A DNA stretch of 64,000 bases from Monodelphis domestica. Lineage: Eukaryota > Chordata > Mammalia > Didelphimorphia > Didelphidae. Position numbers and translations under genes: made by a program. This document shows, piece after piece, positions 1-11,147 of this stretch (its first letter is position 1; the number at the start of each line of letters is the position of its first letter). The notes below the pieces were generated by a model. The model worked only from the letters and a program-made list of their open reading frames with translations, was not told the DNA's origin and made no database searches. The stretch lies in NCBI RefSeq assembly GCF_027887165.1, contig NC_077228.1, positions 430,878,457 through 430,942,456 on the forward strand. The letters are read 5' to 3'.

Positions 1-598
1 ATTATGTCAATTTCACTGATTAAATATTATTAGACTAAAGCAAGCCCTTTTTTACATTCTAATTCTAAAATCTAATTTCACTCCTATGTTGTCCAAATAA
101 TTAAATCTTTCACTTTCTCATTAACCTGGTTGGAATTTCCTTTTAGATCTTTTGGGGTTTGGCTAATCTTGGCTACTGGCAGCTAAACAATTGTGTTCTT
201 TACAAATGTTGATTTACTCAGTCCATTTCAAGTGCCTCACTAGTTCCATTGTCTGAGTAACCCATAAACTTTTCTCAGGCCTCGGAGACAAAGTAGCTAT
301 TTCCACAATAGGGAGTGTTTATCTTACCTTTCCTAAAGATCCAGTAATAAATGCCTTCTGGGCTTCTTGGGGAAATGACTTTCTCTTCCAAAGAATGATA
401 TCATTTATTCCTAGGCTCAGTAAGTCCCCATATCAATGGGACACTGCATAGGATGATTTAAAAGTCTAATTCACATAGTTACCTTTAGAAATAAGGATTG
501 TCCTATAAGCTCAAAGCTTTTCTGGACTCTGGAATAACCCAGGAAGCAGGGGAAAGGAAATCCCTACTCTATTTATAGTTTTAATAAAAAGTAGATGA
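1..598. other. Intergenic DNA, no feature recognised
   Basis: AT-rich single-copy-looking sequence upstream of the first SINE. No splice-flanked open frame, RNA gene or repeat family could be recognised by eye. Confidence 0.5.
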
Positions 599-1139
599 GG
601 GGCAGCTAAGTGACTCAGTGGATAGAGAACCAAGCTTGGAGACCACAGGTCCTGGATTTAAATCTGGTCTCAGACTTCCTAGCTGTATGAACAAGTCACT
701 TGACCCCAATTGCCTAGCCCTTACCTCTCTTCTGTCTTGAAACTGATACTTGGTATTGATTCTGACAGAAGGTAATATGAGAAAGAACACCATCCACATT
801 CAGAGGAAGAACTGTGGGAATGGAAACACAGAAGAAAAACAACTGCTTGATCACATGGGTCGCTGGGGATATGATTGGGGTTATAAACTCTAAATGATCA
901 CCCTGGTGCAAATATCAATAATATGGAAATAGTTCTCCATCAATGACACATGTAAAACCCAGCGGAATTGCGTGCCAGCTATGGGATTGGGGGGTGGGGG
1001 GAGAGGAGAGGGAAAAAACATGAATCTTGTAACTATGGGAAAATATTATTAATTAATTAAATAAATAAAATGTTCCAAAACTAAAAAAAAAAAGAAGACA
1101 GAAGGTAAGGGTTTATTAATGAATAAACAAATAAATAAT
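599..1139 (+). repeat. Marsupial SINE (type A), split by an L1 insertion
   Basis: The tRNA-like head starts at ggggcagct and is followed by the shared body (ctagctgta...caagtcacttgacccc). The tail carries the ccttacc / gacagaaggtaaggg signature shared by many copies here. I call copies with this tail type A. The tail is interrupted at 776-1096 by an L1 3' end. The sequence after 1108 resumes exactly where the SINE left off, ending in a T/A-rich tail. Confidence 0.85.
776..1096 (+). repeat. L1 3' end (5'-truncated) inserted in the SINE
   Basis: This carries the marsupial L1 3' UTR (cacagaagaaaaac, aatatggaaatag, cccagcggaatt, a G-rich stretch, catgaatcttgtaac) and an A-rich tail. It is flanked by perfect 12-bp duplications gacagaaggtaa at 764-775 and 1097-1108. 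Ordinary target-primed reverse transcription with severe 5' truncation explains it, and it is younger than its SINE host. Confidence 0.9.
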
Positions 1140-1326
1140 AGATGGGATTTAGTTTTTCTTGCTGCAGGTGTCTCTCTGACTTCTCTGATCTTTTAACACC
1201 GTTGGGATGACCAGAGATTACACTTGCTAGAGAGTTCTATAATAGGTTCTCTTTTGCAACAACGTTTTCCTTGAAAAATTGTTTGAATGAGAGGGGAAAC
1301 ACAGCTGGATATTAATGACCTAGTTA

Positions 1327-1607
1327 GGGGCAGCTGGTGACCTGGTGTATAGAGTGCCAGATCTGGAGTCAGGAAGACTGATTATTATTTTTTTTTTTTA
1401 ATTTAGAATATTTTCCCTCAGTCCAAATCTGGCCTCTGACTTTTACCAGCTATGGGCCCCTGGGCAAGTTACTTAACCTGGGTTGTCTCAGTTTCCTCTT
1501 CTGTAAAATGAGCCAAGGAGAAGGAAATGGCAAAGCACCCCAGGATCTTTGTCAAGAAAACTCCAAATGAGATCTTAAAGAGTCAGACAGGGCTGAACAA
1601 CAAATAC
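1327..1607 (+). repeat. Marsupial SINE (type B, BovB/RTE-like tail)
   Basis: Same tRNA-like head and body as type A, but the tail reads tctgtaaaatgagc...aggaaatggcaaagcacccca...aagagtcagacag...gaacaacaa, which resembles the 3' end of BovB/RTE LINEs. Known SINEs borrow such tails to use LINE machinery. At about 1381-1421 a T-run plus some 25 bp matching the antisense L1 3' terminus interrupts it, apparently an extremely truncated L1 insertion. Confidence 0.8.
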
Positions 1608-1842
1608 CTTATTTCCTAGTCGTGCTTCTTGCTCAGAATGCTCAAACCTGACCTTGGGCTGAAACCCAAGGGTTCTTCTCCAGCATTCCTTTTGCCTATA
1701 ATATGAATAACACCACTGGAGCTTCTATCTGGTGGATTCTGATAGGATAAGTTAGTATTTTTTTTTAGGGAATCTTCTACTGGAAAGAAGAGAGCAGGAA
1801 AATGCTTTTGGCTCAATTGATGAGAATAAAAAATCTTTAGGA

Positions 1843-1988
1843 AATAGGTTTTGAGCAATGATATATATATATGATCCAGTGGAACTGTTTGTCAGCTCTG
1901 GGAGGAGGCAGGGAAGAGGAGGGGAATCATGAATCATATAAACATGGGAAAATATTCTAAATTTTAAAAATAATAATAAAAAGAAAAG
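1843..1988 (+). repeat. L1 3' end, short
   Basis: This is a 3' UTR fragment of an L1 subfamily (aaataggttttgagcaatg, cagtggaactg, gtcagctctggg, atcatgaatcat, gaaaatattctaaat) with an A-rich tail. Direct repeats aatctttagga end at about 1842 and 2003 and mark the insertion. Confidence 0.8.
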
Positions 1989-2077
1989 AAAAAATCTTTA
2001 GGATATATTACTTATCTTTGCATATTCACGAGCCATTCTATAGTCTTTGAAAAATGTTTTCAGAGAATCTGTGTATG

Positions 2078-2262
2078 TAATTTTTTTAAATCTTTACCTT
2101 CTGATTTAGAATCACTACTAAACATCAGTTCAAAGGCAGAGGAGTGGTGAAGGCTAGGCAATGGGATTGCTCAGGATGACACAGCCAGGAAGTGTCTGAG
2201 GCCAGATTTAAACCCATCTCTAGGCCTGGTTCTCTATCCACTGAGCCATCCAGCAGCCCTAT
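2078..2262 (-). repeat. Marsupial SINE (type A)
   Basis: Antisense copy starting with a T-run, then the ttaccttctg tail, the body (gtgtctgaggccagattt) and the head (ctatccactgagccatccag). Confidence 0.85.
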
Positions 2263-2427
2263 CTATGCATGAAGTATTAACTAATTTTCAACTCTACTAC
2301 ACAATTCATGCAGATAATAGCAAAGTTGGTATTATTAACTATAATCAATAAGTTTTCAGCTACAATGCACTAAATACACCAACATCTTAGCTGTCAACCA
2401 ACTGTTGACAGCTGCTATGTGACAGGC

Positions 2428-2655
2428 AGGGGCACCTAGGTGATGCAGTGGGTAGAGCACCAGGTCCAAAGGCAGTAAGATTCATCTTTGTGGGTTCAAA
2501 TCTGGCCTTAGACACTTTCTAGCTGTGTGACTCTGGGCAAATCACTTAACCCTGTTTGCCTCAGTTTCTTCATCTATAAGCTGGAGCTGGAGCTCAATGA
2601 CAAAACCACTCTGGGCTCTTTGCCAAGAACACCCCAGATGGGGTTATGAAGAATT
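2428..2655 (+). repeat. Marsupial SINE (type B)
   Basis: The head (gggcacctaggtgatgcagtgg), body (gccttagacactttctagctgtgtgac) and BovB-like tail (tttcttcatctataagctgg...ccaagaacaccccaga) are readable. Confidence 0.8.
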
Positions 2656-2704
2656 GCAGGTGGGGCAGGATGATGGAAGGTTGAGAGAGGGAAGACCTAG
2701 AGAA

Positions 2705-2985
2705 AGGCAAAGAAAACATAATACTTCCTGCCTTCACAGAGTTCTGGATCTAATGAGGGAGACAACACATAAGCAACTAGATACAAACAAGATATACACG
2801 ATTGAGGGAAGGTGGTAGTATTAAGGGGAACTAGAAATATCTTCTTGCAAAAAGTATGATTTTTGCTGGGACTTGAAAGCTCAGGGAGGCCAGAAATGGA
2901 GGTGAAGAGGGAGATGGGGGGCAGCCATTGAAAATGCCCATTCAAGAGATGAAGTGTCATGTGTGAGGAACAGAAAATACACACT
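2705..2985 (-). repeat. LINE L2, 3' part
   Basis: Antisense copy of the L2 ORF2 C-terminus and 3' UTR. Blocks seen on the + strand include gggagacaacacataagcaac, gctgggacttgaaagctcag and gaggaacag. An antisense open frame here is a relic of the L2 C-terminal region (GHFQWLPP-like), not a host gene. Confidence 0.75.
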
Positions 2986-2989
2986 GTTT

Positions 2990-3361
2990 TTGGAATGTTT
3001 TCTATTCCAAGAATTAAACTTTTTAAATTCTAAGTATCAAAGTGTCTATTCTCTGGTGATATGGACATGTGATATGGATTTTCATACACTGTTTGCACTG
3101 AAATGTTCCAGAGGTTTCAGAGGATTTGATTGTGAAGGATGCCTCCCACCTCTCTTGATAGAGATATCCGACAATAGGTGCTAAATGAGGCATATTTTTC
3201 AGACAAGATCAATGTGATCATTTGGTTTACTTGACCATTTTTCTTTGGTATAAAAGATTGTTCAGTTGGGAGAAGGGTAGGAATAACATTTGGGAAGCCA
3301 TAGTGAAGAAAAAGAAAAGGAACCTCAATGAAACATTTTAAAAAGAAAAAAAAATCTTTAG
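2990..3361. other. Unassigned intergenic DNA
   Basis: No repeat family or gene recognised between the L2 fragment and the LTR. Confidence 0.4.
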
Positions 3362-3365
3362 AATC

Positions 3366-4348
3366 TGAAATAGAAAAATAAACTGAAGGAAATTGTTTCT
3401 TTTTTGAAATAGAAATGGTAAACTGAAGAGAAACTGTTTCTTTTGCAATGACTGCTGTCCTCTGGCTGGCTGTGACTAGAGAGCTGCTACAGGAACCTAA
3501 AACTGCTTGGTTGTAATTGGAGGTATGAATGAGAGATGTTGAGGGATGCTGCCACACAGGGATGCTGACACATAATGATGCTTATACACAGGGGAATGGC
3601 TCTGGAGAATGCTCTGGGGTTTGCCTACTGATCCCTACTGATGGCTGATGGATCAGTAATCCTTTTAACCTCCTCCCCCCTTTACTCCCTTCTCCAACCC
3701 TCTCCTGAGTGAACTATAAAGATACTCCTTTCTTTTTCTTTTTCAAGTTAAGGGGTTTATTGGGATAACAGGATGGGAAACTGAGGTGAGAGGGATGAGG
3801 ATGTCCCTAATCTAAAATGAGGGTTTGAGAAAGTAGTCCAGTCACAAGCTGTGACTCTAAGACATTTAGGGAGTTGGAGGACAACAGCTGTTCAAAAATC
3901 TTCTTTCTTCTTCTTCACAAAATCAGCAAGGTCTCTCAGCTTAATTTCTGTAGCCCCCCAAGGGCCCTTTAGTCTGAAACAACTTCTCAAGAGAGAAAAC
4001 AAAGTCCAAAATCTCTCCTTGTCTCCTTTCTCAGCTTCAACCCCAGAGAGAAACAAAGTTCAAAGTCTCTCCGTTTTTCTGGCCAGCTCAACTCTCAAAT
4101 AAACCACCAACTCAAAAGCCAAGTTTCTCCTTCTTGTCAACTTCAACTGTCCAAAGCCAGAGAACCCCAAAACTAAGTCAGTCCCACAAGGATCTTTCAG
4201 CCAAGTTTTCAACCTCCAGAGAGAGTGACTCCAAGTCAAGTCCCCTCCCCCTGGTCAGCTCAACTGCCAACTCCTGGGAACATTCCCTTTTGGAAACTCC
4301 TTCTCGATTGATAAGTAGGTCTCCAGTTTCTTGAATCTTGGTTTACAA

Positions 4349-4412
<64 letters not shown>

Positions 4413-4434
4413 ACTCTCTCCAGCCTCTACCACA
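3366..4434 (-). mobile_element. Solo LTR of an endogenous retrovirus (LTR family X)
   Basis: The + strand begins TGAAATAG and ends CTACCACA (TG...CA), flanked by 4-bp duplications aatc at 3362-3365 and 4435-4438. Read on the minus strand it carries an AATAAA signal (about 3758) and a block, aacttgaaaaagaaaaagaa followed by aggagtat, shared with the LTR at 6055-6700. A (TC)n run lies in its 5' part and an imperfect duplication in its 3' part, which together account for most of its extra length. No internal viral region is attached. It is a fossil of moderate to old age. Confidence 0.7.
4353..4410. repeat. (TC)n microsatellite
   Basis: 29 perfect TC units lie inside the 5' portion of the antisense LTR. 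Likely length-polymorphic. Confidence 0.97.
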
Positions 4435-4694
4435 AATCACAATTTCAAGAGCAGAATATAATAATAGAAAAGTATATCAGATCAAGACAGAGAGGAAAAT
4501 CTAAAGTAAAACAGTTTTCTTTAAGTATCATTTTGTAAATATCAAATTCAGTGTTAGTAAGTCTTATTTCATTTCCTAGTTCTCTTATATACAGATTGAA
4601 TGAGTCAAGTTCCTAACATTTTTTGTAGTAATATTTCTGTTGGGAAAATATTCCTCAAATGCAAGAGTGTAACAGTACAAATTGATCTCATTTA

Positions 4695-4917
4695 TTACTC
4701 AGGATCCCACAACTAACATGTAGAATAAAGATGAAACCAGTCCAAGCCTTTGGTTTCTTAAGTCTGGCATTTAAGGCCCTAAATAATCTTCCTCAAAGTT
4801 ACCTTGCTAATATTACCTCACTTGGCTAAATGGTAAACTCCATGAAGGCATAGACTGTGTCTATATTAATACAAATTTTGTCTCCTGTCATTGTCAACAT
4901 AAGCCTTTGTATATATT
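4695..4917 (+). repeat. LINE L2 3' end
   Basis: Contains the L2 3' blocks ggcatttaaggccctaaat and taaactccatgaaggcatag, ending with gtatatattaaagc. Degraded copy. Confidence 0.6.
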
Positions 4918-4919
4918 AA

Positions 4920-5150
4920 AGCACACATTGTTGCTATTTAATCCAATTCTCTGTAACTCCATTTTTGGGAGGTTTTCTTGGCAAAGATACTGGAGTGTTT
5001 TGTCATTTACTTCTTCAGCTCATTTTACCCATGAGGAACTGAGGCAAATAAGGTAAAGAGACTTGTCCAAGGTCACACAACTAGTGTGTGTCTAATGCCA
5101 GATTTAAACTCAGAAAAATGAGTCTACCTGAGTTGAAACTCATGTTGGTG
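4920..5150 (-). repeat. Marsupial SINE (type B)
   Basis: Antisense order: the BovB-like tail (gttttcttggcaaagatactggag), then ggaactgaggcaaat, then the body (gtccaaggtcacacaactag). Confidence 0.8.
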
Positions 5151-5224
5151 AACCTTTGGCATGTGGACAAGGGGGCTGCTTCCCTCCCCTTCTCCAAACT
5201 TACCTGAGGACATTTCTCTGCCTC

Positions 5225-7310
5225 AACTGTTTGATGAAATCAGTCAATCAATCAACTTTCATTTATTAAATATCAACCTTATTTAGTGTCAGCTTCTGGA
5301 TTAAGAGTTGGGAATAGAAAGGCAAAAACCAGCCTCTTCTTAAGAAACTCACAATCTAATGTGTGAGACAAGAGACAAATAACTATATATAAATAAATTT
5401 TATATGAGATAAATTGAATCAAGAATGGAAGGAAGGGACTAGAATTAAAGAGAATCAAAAAAGTCTTCCTATAGAAGTGGGACCTTAGCTGAAACTTGAA
5501 GGAAATTAGGGAAGTCAGGAAGCCAAGATGAGGAGGAAGAGAATTCAAGGCATGGTAGACAACCAGCAAAAAAGATGGAATTGGGAAATGAAGTGTATTT
5601 TTCAAAGAACAGCAAGAACAGTGGCACTGAATCACAGAGTACATAGAGGGGAGAAAGGTAAATGAAGGCTAGGTGACAAAAGGCTCGAAAAGCCAGAGGA
5701 TTTCATAACTGATCTCAAAAATAAAATGATCCACAGGAATTTATTGAATAGAGGGGAGACTTAGTCAGAATCGTGTTTTAGGAAGGTTGGTTTGATTGCT
5801 GACTGTATTGGAGAGAGATTTGAGGCAGAGAGATCAACCAGAAGGCTATTGAAATAGTCTAGGCTTGAGGTAAAGAAGACCTGTATCAGGGTTGTATCAG
5901 TGTTAGAGGAAGAAAGAGGGGCATATGGAAGAAATGTTATAAAGGTGGAAACAACAGAACATGACCACTGAGAATATGGTGAGAGAGTGAAGAATAGAGG
6001 ATGACATTTACGTTGTAAGCTTGGGTACCTGAGAAGATAGATGGTGGTATCCTCTGTGGAGAAGAGAGAAACTACAAAACATGCAGCAAGACAAGAAGCT
6101 GGAGATTGATCAGCTGTTAATCAAAGGAAAATTCCATTTGGAATGTGACTGGGAAACAGTTTAAGGCAAAAGCCAACAGTGACTGATTTTCTGGGACTTG
6201 GCTGAGGCTTTTTGGTTGTTGGTGGTGACTTGGAAGGAAGAAGCTGGGTTTATCTCTGGGACTTGGCATAATCAAGTTGGAGGTGACCTGGCTGATTGGA
6301 AGGCAGAAGAAGGACAATAGTCCTGTTTCATGGTGGTGACTGAATTGCCATTTCTGTCAATATCCTCCAACCTAAGACTCACTTTAGATAATAGGGAAAC
6401 CTCCACCCCTCTTACCTCCAACCTTCATCTTTTCCTGTGTTCCCCAATAGACCCTTACTTGAGAAAAAGAAGAGAAAGGAGTATTTCTTCTGAAACATCG
6501 TAGCTCACCCTGAGTGATTTAGAAGGAGGCTGAAGAAGAAGGGGAACGGGAAACTGAAGGGAAGAGGAGGGAAGGAAGGGAGATTGGAAGAGGGAGGAGG
6601 GGAGATATAGAGGGAGCAGGGCAGGCAAAAAGAAGATAACTACCTCATCTATTAGTTATCTAGTATCCATCAAATATGCCCTCTAAAATGATCTATTACA
6701 CCTCCACAGTAAAAGTGAAATTAAGACAAAGGGAGGGTCTGAGGGTGGAATTATTTTACTTTGGAACATGTTAGGTTTAAAATGTCTAAAAGATAATTGG
6801 AGATACAGGACTAGAAGCCATGAGAAAGAGGACTAGATCAGTTGACTTGAGAATCTTTAGTATACAGATGATAAAAATCTCTGGAAGCTGGTGAGATCAA
6901 GGTGGGGTCAGATAGGTAGGAGGAGAGCTAAGAGAAAGCAAAGTCTTGAAAACTCAGATCAAAGAAAGTATCTAGGAAGTGTGTGTGTGGGGGGGCAGTG
7001 AATGACAATGTGGAAGACTACAGAGAGGTCAAGAAAGATGAGGACTGAGAAAAGATCATTCCCTTGGCAATTGAGAAGTTATTAGTTACTTTGGAGAGTA
7101 TACATTCAGTTGAATGAGTTCAGAAGCCAGACTACAAAGAGTTAAGAAGAGAATGAGAGAAAAGAAAGTGGAAGAGTCTAGTTACAAAAAGGAGAAGAGA
7201 TATAGAATGAAAGCCAACCTGAATAGAAGGAACAAAGGAGGATTTTTTTTTTTTGAGGGTGGGAGAGACAGTTTAGAGACAGTAGAGAAGTCAATAGGGA
7301 GGGAGTGACA
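5225..7310 (-). repeat. LINE L2 body (antisense), interrupted by a solo LTR
   Basis: A long L2 copy covers part of the reverse transcriptase, the ORF2 C-terminus and the 3' UTR. On the minus strand 5279-5644 gives a relic like VVYHALNSLPPHLGFLTSL, close to the L2 C-terminal AVPHAWNALPPHL pattern. The + strand shows agaaggctattgaaatagtc (about 5840), tcagataggtaggaggagag (about 6908) and aggtcaagaaagatgagg (about 7026) in L2 order. The element is broken throughout and split at 6055-6700. Confidence 0.85.
6055..6700 (+). mobile_element. Solo LTR of an endogenous retrovirus (LTR family X)
   Basis: 646 bp, TGTGGAGA...TCTATTACA, with exact 4-bp duplications cctc at 6051-6054 and 6701-6704. It lies inside the antisense L2, whose sequence resumes cleanly on both sides. 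It shares the block around the degenerate polyadenylation signal and the TGTGG start with the antisense LTR at 3366-4434. Solo LTRs form by recombination between the two LTRs of a full insertion. Old and non-coding. Confidence 0.8.
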
Positions 7311-7444
7311 ATGAATGCCATTGTTAAGTCATATATGTCAGTATTTATTTATTTATTATTTTATTTATTCCCTTCAAGGGGTAGGGGAGTCAAGGGGAAT
7401 GACTTCATAAGTGTTCCATATAGTAACTGTTTTCTGAAACAAAA

Positions 7445-7840
7445 AGCACAGTACCTATAGCTGGAAGGGACTCCAGACATCATCTAATTAAATCTCCTCA
7501 CTTACAACTGAAGAAATAGATGTTAAGTGACTTGCTTAAGGTTACAGAGAAGATAAAGACTAAACCTGTGATTTCAATTATCAAATTTTAGTGAGCATGC
7601 AGTTGAGAAAATTCTTCCTTCAATATAGGTCAGCACCTACTGTGTAACTTAGAATTGCATAGATCCCTGAGAGGTTAGATGATTTGCTGAGGATCACATA
7701 GCCAGTATATGTCAAGGGCAGGACTTAAACTTCTGTCTTCTGAGACCTACACTCTACCTTCTCCCCCTAAATAAGTAAAGCCAGGTTTGTAATCTAGGTG
7801 CTTGCAGTTCATATTCAGTACTCTTTTCATTACGTTATTA
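7445..7840 (-). repeat. MIR (CORE-SINE), antisense
   Basis: Blocks ctggaagggactccagacatc, gttaagtgacttgcttaaggt and agatgatttgctgaggatcaca are in the MIR antisense arrangement. Possibly two overlapping copies. Confidence 0.6.
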
Positions 7841-7934
7841 TAGGATACTAGAGCTAAAGAAAGATAGTAAATTAGCAAGGCTTTATTGAAGGTCATTTTT
7901 TCTTGATATCAGAGCTTTTTTAGAAAATCATGGA

Positions 7935-8132
7935 AATGGGGCAGCTGGGTGGTTCAGTGGATAGAGAACCAGGGCTAAAGACAGAAATTCTCTTTTCAAA
8001 TCTGGCCTCAGACATTTCCTAGCTGTATGACCCTGGGAAAGTCACTTAACCCCCATTGCTTAGCCCTTACCTTTCTCCTGCCCTGGAGCCAACACAATAT
8101 TGATTCTAAGACAGAAGGTAAGGGCTTAAAAA
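7935..8132 (+). repeat. Marsupial SINE (type A)
   Basis: Complete copy from ggggcagctgggtggttcag to the tail ctaagacagaaggtaaggg plus a short A-run. Confidence 0.9.
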
Positions 8133-8134
8133 TA

Positions 8135-8907
8135 GACACAGACACATATACACATGAAAATGTGGTCATGGAACTACCCAAACCAAACTAAGTTGGTATA
8201 TTCTACCTTTCTACCACTGTTCATGAGAAGAATCCCAGAATGGTGTTCACTATTGTCTTCAATCTATATGCTGCTTTTTGAGTATCTGGGATTCACAAGG
8301 CAGTTGAGTCAGACAGAAGTAAGCACAAAAAAGGAGGATTTGATGTGATTTTCCCCAAAGTATACTCCATTGCTCTGTCTGTCTGAAGAAAGTCCAGTGG
8401 GGGATAAAGAAATGAGAGGAAAGTTTTAAAAATATAATAAGAATTTGCAGTATTTTACTTTATTTTATTAGGAACAGAGAAGTAGGAGAAGGGCACCAGT
8501 GCATAGAATCCAAATAAGATTTTTAAAATGGACGGGGAAAGAAAGTTTTGAAAGATCACTTTTTTTTTAAATTACACCTCCCCACCCCTTAAATTTCCTG
8601 GATTCCAAGTTACTGAGACTTGGAAAGGGGAATGACTCTCATTTTATTATCATCTAGGATTGAATACTTTGGTAAAAATACATTGAAAGGAAGTTGCTCT
8701 TACATCATTTGTGTTGAGAAAAACAGTAAGTATTATGTATAAGGAATGGTATTTAAATAATAAAAGCATTCATTCTTCAACTCAATTGCTATTTTATTCA
8801 GACAAATGGTGAATTGGTTCCTCTGATAGATTCCAGAAGTCATTTCTTTTAAGCAACAAAGGAAGTTCAGAGAGTCTTGACTCCCTAGGCTGGCAAATAA
8901 AGTATGT
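8135..8907. other. Unassigned intergenic DNA
   Basis: AT-rich. No repeat family or coding exon recognised. Confidence 0.4.
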
Positions 8908-8966
8908 ACATCTTTTTTTTAAATTTTATTTAATTAGTCAATTTAGAACATTATTCCTTAGTTATG
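8908..8966 (-). repeat. L1 3' terminus fragment
   Basis: A T-run is followed by ttagtcaatttagaacattattcc, the antisense of the L1 3' terminus. The same block is seen at 63706. Severely truncated. Confidence 0.6.
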
Positions 8967-9496
8967 TGAATTTTAAAACTATTCCACCCTAATCAGACTG
9001 TTCTTTAGATTCGATTTAGCTATTTCCTGATCAATAGCAATAGAGATACTTGGAATAACAGAATCCAGTCTTGGGAAGTCCACATTTTCCCCACCCTCCT
9101 TAGTTTAAAAAGATTAGGAAGGTCTGTAGCAAACTCAAAGATTAAGTATCTGAGAAAAAGGCAACAGACATGTGCAGAAAAAGCAGACAGACCCCTGGGT
9201 GGTCCTAAGTCAAGCTAAGTCATCATTGGTAAAAATGAGACCCAGAAAAGTGATGTAAAACCATCTATATAAAGCATGTCACTTCCTGTATCTTCCTCTT
9301 TCCCTGGAGAGGCGACTCTGGCTGGCAGTGTGCTAGGCGTTTCAACATCTTGGAGTGGTGGTGGTGAATTTGCATTGAGCTGATTCAGGTTCAGGCATCT
9401 GGGTTTAGTCCTTCTTTTTCTGGAGTTCTGGCTGACTCCTTCCTCCTTCATACTCCAAATCCTTACTTCCTTATCTCCTGATCTCCCTGCCCAATA

Positions 9497-9537
9497 CTAG
9501 CGGGGGGAGGGGGGGAGGAGGGCGGGGGGGGGGGAAG
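9497..9537 (+). repeat. G-rich tract, potential G-quadruplex
   Basis: Several runs of three or more G are separated by single A or C, ending in a long G-run at about 9524. It satisfies the simple four-run G-quadruplex pattern. No function is implied. Confidence 0.7.
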
Positions 9538-9689
9538 AGAAAACCTACTCCTTCTCCTCCTTCCTTCTCCTTAATTTCCTCCACTATTGATTAAATTACC
9601 ATAAAAAATTCCAGCTGACTTGGGTATTTTATTATTTGGGATTTCCCCTGGCAACCACTTAAATTTAGATTTTCAGTCTCAACCATAAT

Positions 9690-10240
9690 TTTAACTTTTA
9701 CAGTTTCAAGAATCATATTCTTTCCCTTGCCTCCCCCCACCCCTTCCTGTAACCAATGCACAATTCCACTGGGTTTTACATGTGTCCTTGATCAAAACCT
9801 ATTTCCATGTTGTTGATGTTTGCACTAGGATGATCATTTAGAGTCTACATCCCTGGTCATATCCCTCTCAACCCATGTAATCAAGCAGTTGCTTTTCTTC
9901 AGTGTTTCTAATCCCACAGTTTTTCCTTTGAATGTGGGTTGTGATGTGATCCCTCTGAGTTGTTCAGGATCACTGCATTGCCACTAATGGAGAAGTCCAT
10001 TATATTTGATTATACTATAGTATATCAATCTCTGTGTATAATGTTCTCCTGGTTCTGCTCCTTTCACTCTGCATCAGTTCCTGGAGGTCATTCCAGTTCA
10101 CATGGAATTCATCCAATTCATTATTCCTTTGAGCACAACAGTATTCCATCACCAACATATACCACAATTTGTTTAGCCATTCCCCAACTAAAGGACATCC
10201 CCTAATTTTCCAGTTTTTTGCCACCACAAAGAGTGCAGTA
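9690..10240 (-). repeat. L1 3' end (ORF2 C-terminus and 3' UTR), antisense
   Basis: Reads from the 3' UTR (atcatattctttccc, ccactgggttttacatgtgt) into the ORF2 C-terminal coding relic (minus strand: FVVAKNWKIRGCPLVGEWLN). The frame corresponds to the eutherian L1 FIAALFTIAKTWN region. The copy is degraded. Confidence 0.85.
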
Positions 10241-10289
10241 AAAAACCCACAAAATAAACTGGTAAAAATAAACAAAAAACAAACAAACA

Positions 10290-10769
10290 AAAAGAATCTA
10301 ACTTCAGATAGTTATTATGGTGACAGGGAGGTTCAAGATACAAACACAGAAGAGGTCAATAATTGTCAAAATTGCTACATGTGAAGCATCAAAGAAATAT
10401 ATAAGTTGGTCTCAGGTCCCAAAGAGCTAATAGAAATAGAAAAAAAATTTAGAGCAATGAAGGAAAACCATAGGGGGGGGGGGAGGAGAATTGCCCAAAT
10501 GGAAAAGGAAGTACAAAAATGCACTGAAGAAAACAAGTTTCTAAAAAGTGGAACTAGCCAAATGAAATGGAAGATACATAAGTTCACTGAAGAAATTAAT
10601 TCCTAAAAAATTAAAATTAGGCAAGTGGAACATAATGACTCCATGAGACTTCAAGAAGTGATCAAACAAACAAAAGCAAAAAAGTGAAAAAAAAAATAGA
10701 AGAAAATATGAAATTTCTCTTTGGAAAAACAACTGACCTGGAAAATAGATTGCAGAGAGATAACTTAAA
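10290..10769 (+). repeat. Old L1 ORF1 fragment (left part)
   Basis: Sense ORF1 coiled-coil-coding sequence with repeated Glu/Lys-rich segments, ending ...aaaaatgattgg. The continuation, attggactgcctgaaaac, is found at 15169 onward, so this is the left half of a host L1 split by a later insertion. Confidence 0.75.
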
Positions 10770-11147
10770 AATGATTGGAGTGCTCTTTGTGGTGGCAAAA
10801 AAATTGGAAAACAAGGGGATGTCCTTCAATTGGGGAATGGCTGAACAAATTTTGGTGTATGTTGGTGATGGAATACTATTGTGCTCAAAGGAATAATGAC
10901 CTGGAAGAATTCCATGTGAACTGGAATGACCTCCAGGAATTGATGCAGAGTGAAAAGAGTAGAATCAGGAGAACATTGTACACAGAGTCTGATGCACTGT
11001 GGCACAATCAAATGTAATGGACTTCTCTACTAGCAGCAATGCAATGATCCAGGATAAATCAGAAGAATTTATGAGAAAGAACACTATCCATATCCAGAGA
11101 AAGAACTGTGGGAGCAGAAACACAGAAGAAAAACATATGATCAATAA

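Noticed and set aside
3117-3557. 146-codon open frame on the minus strand
   Set aside because: Overlaps the boundary of an antisense LTR. No homology and low-complexity stretches, so a chance frame.
4353-4440. Arg/Glu dipeptide-repeat and Ser/Leu-repeat open frames
   Set aside because: Pure translations of the (TC)n microsatellite.
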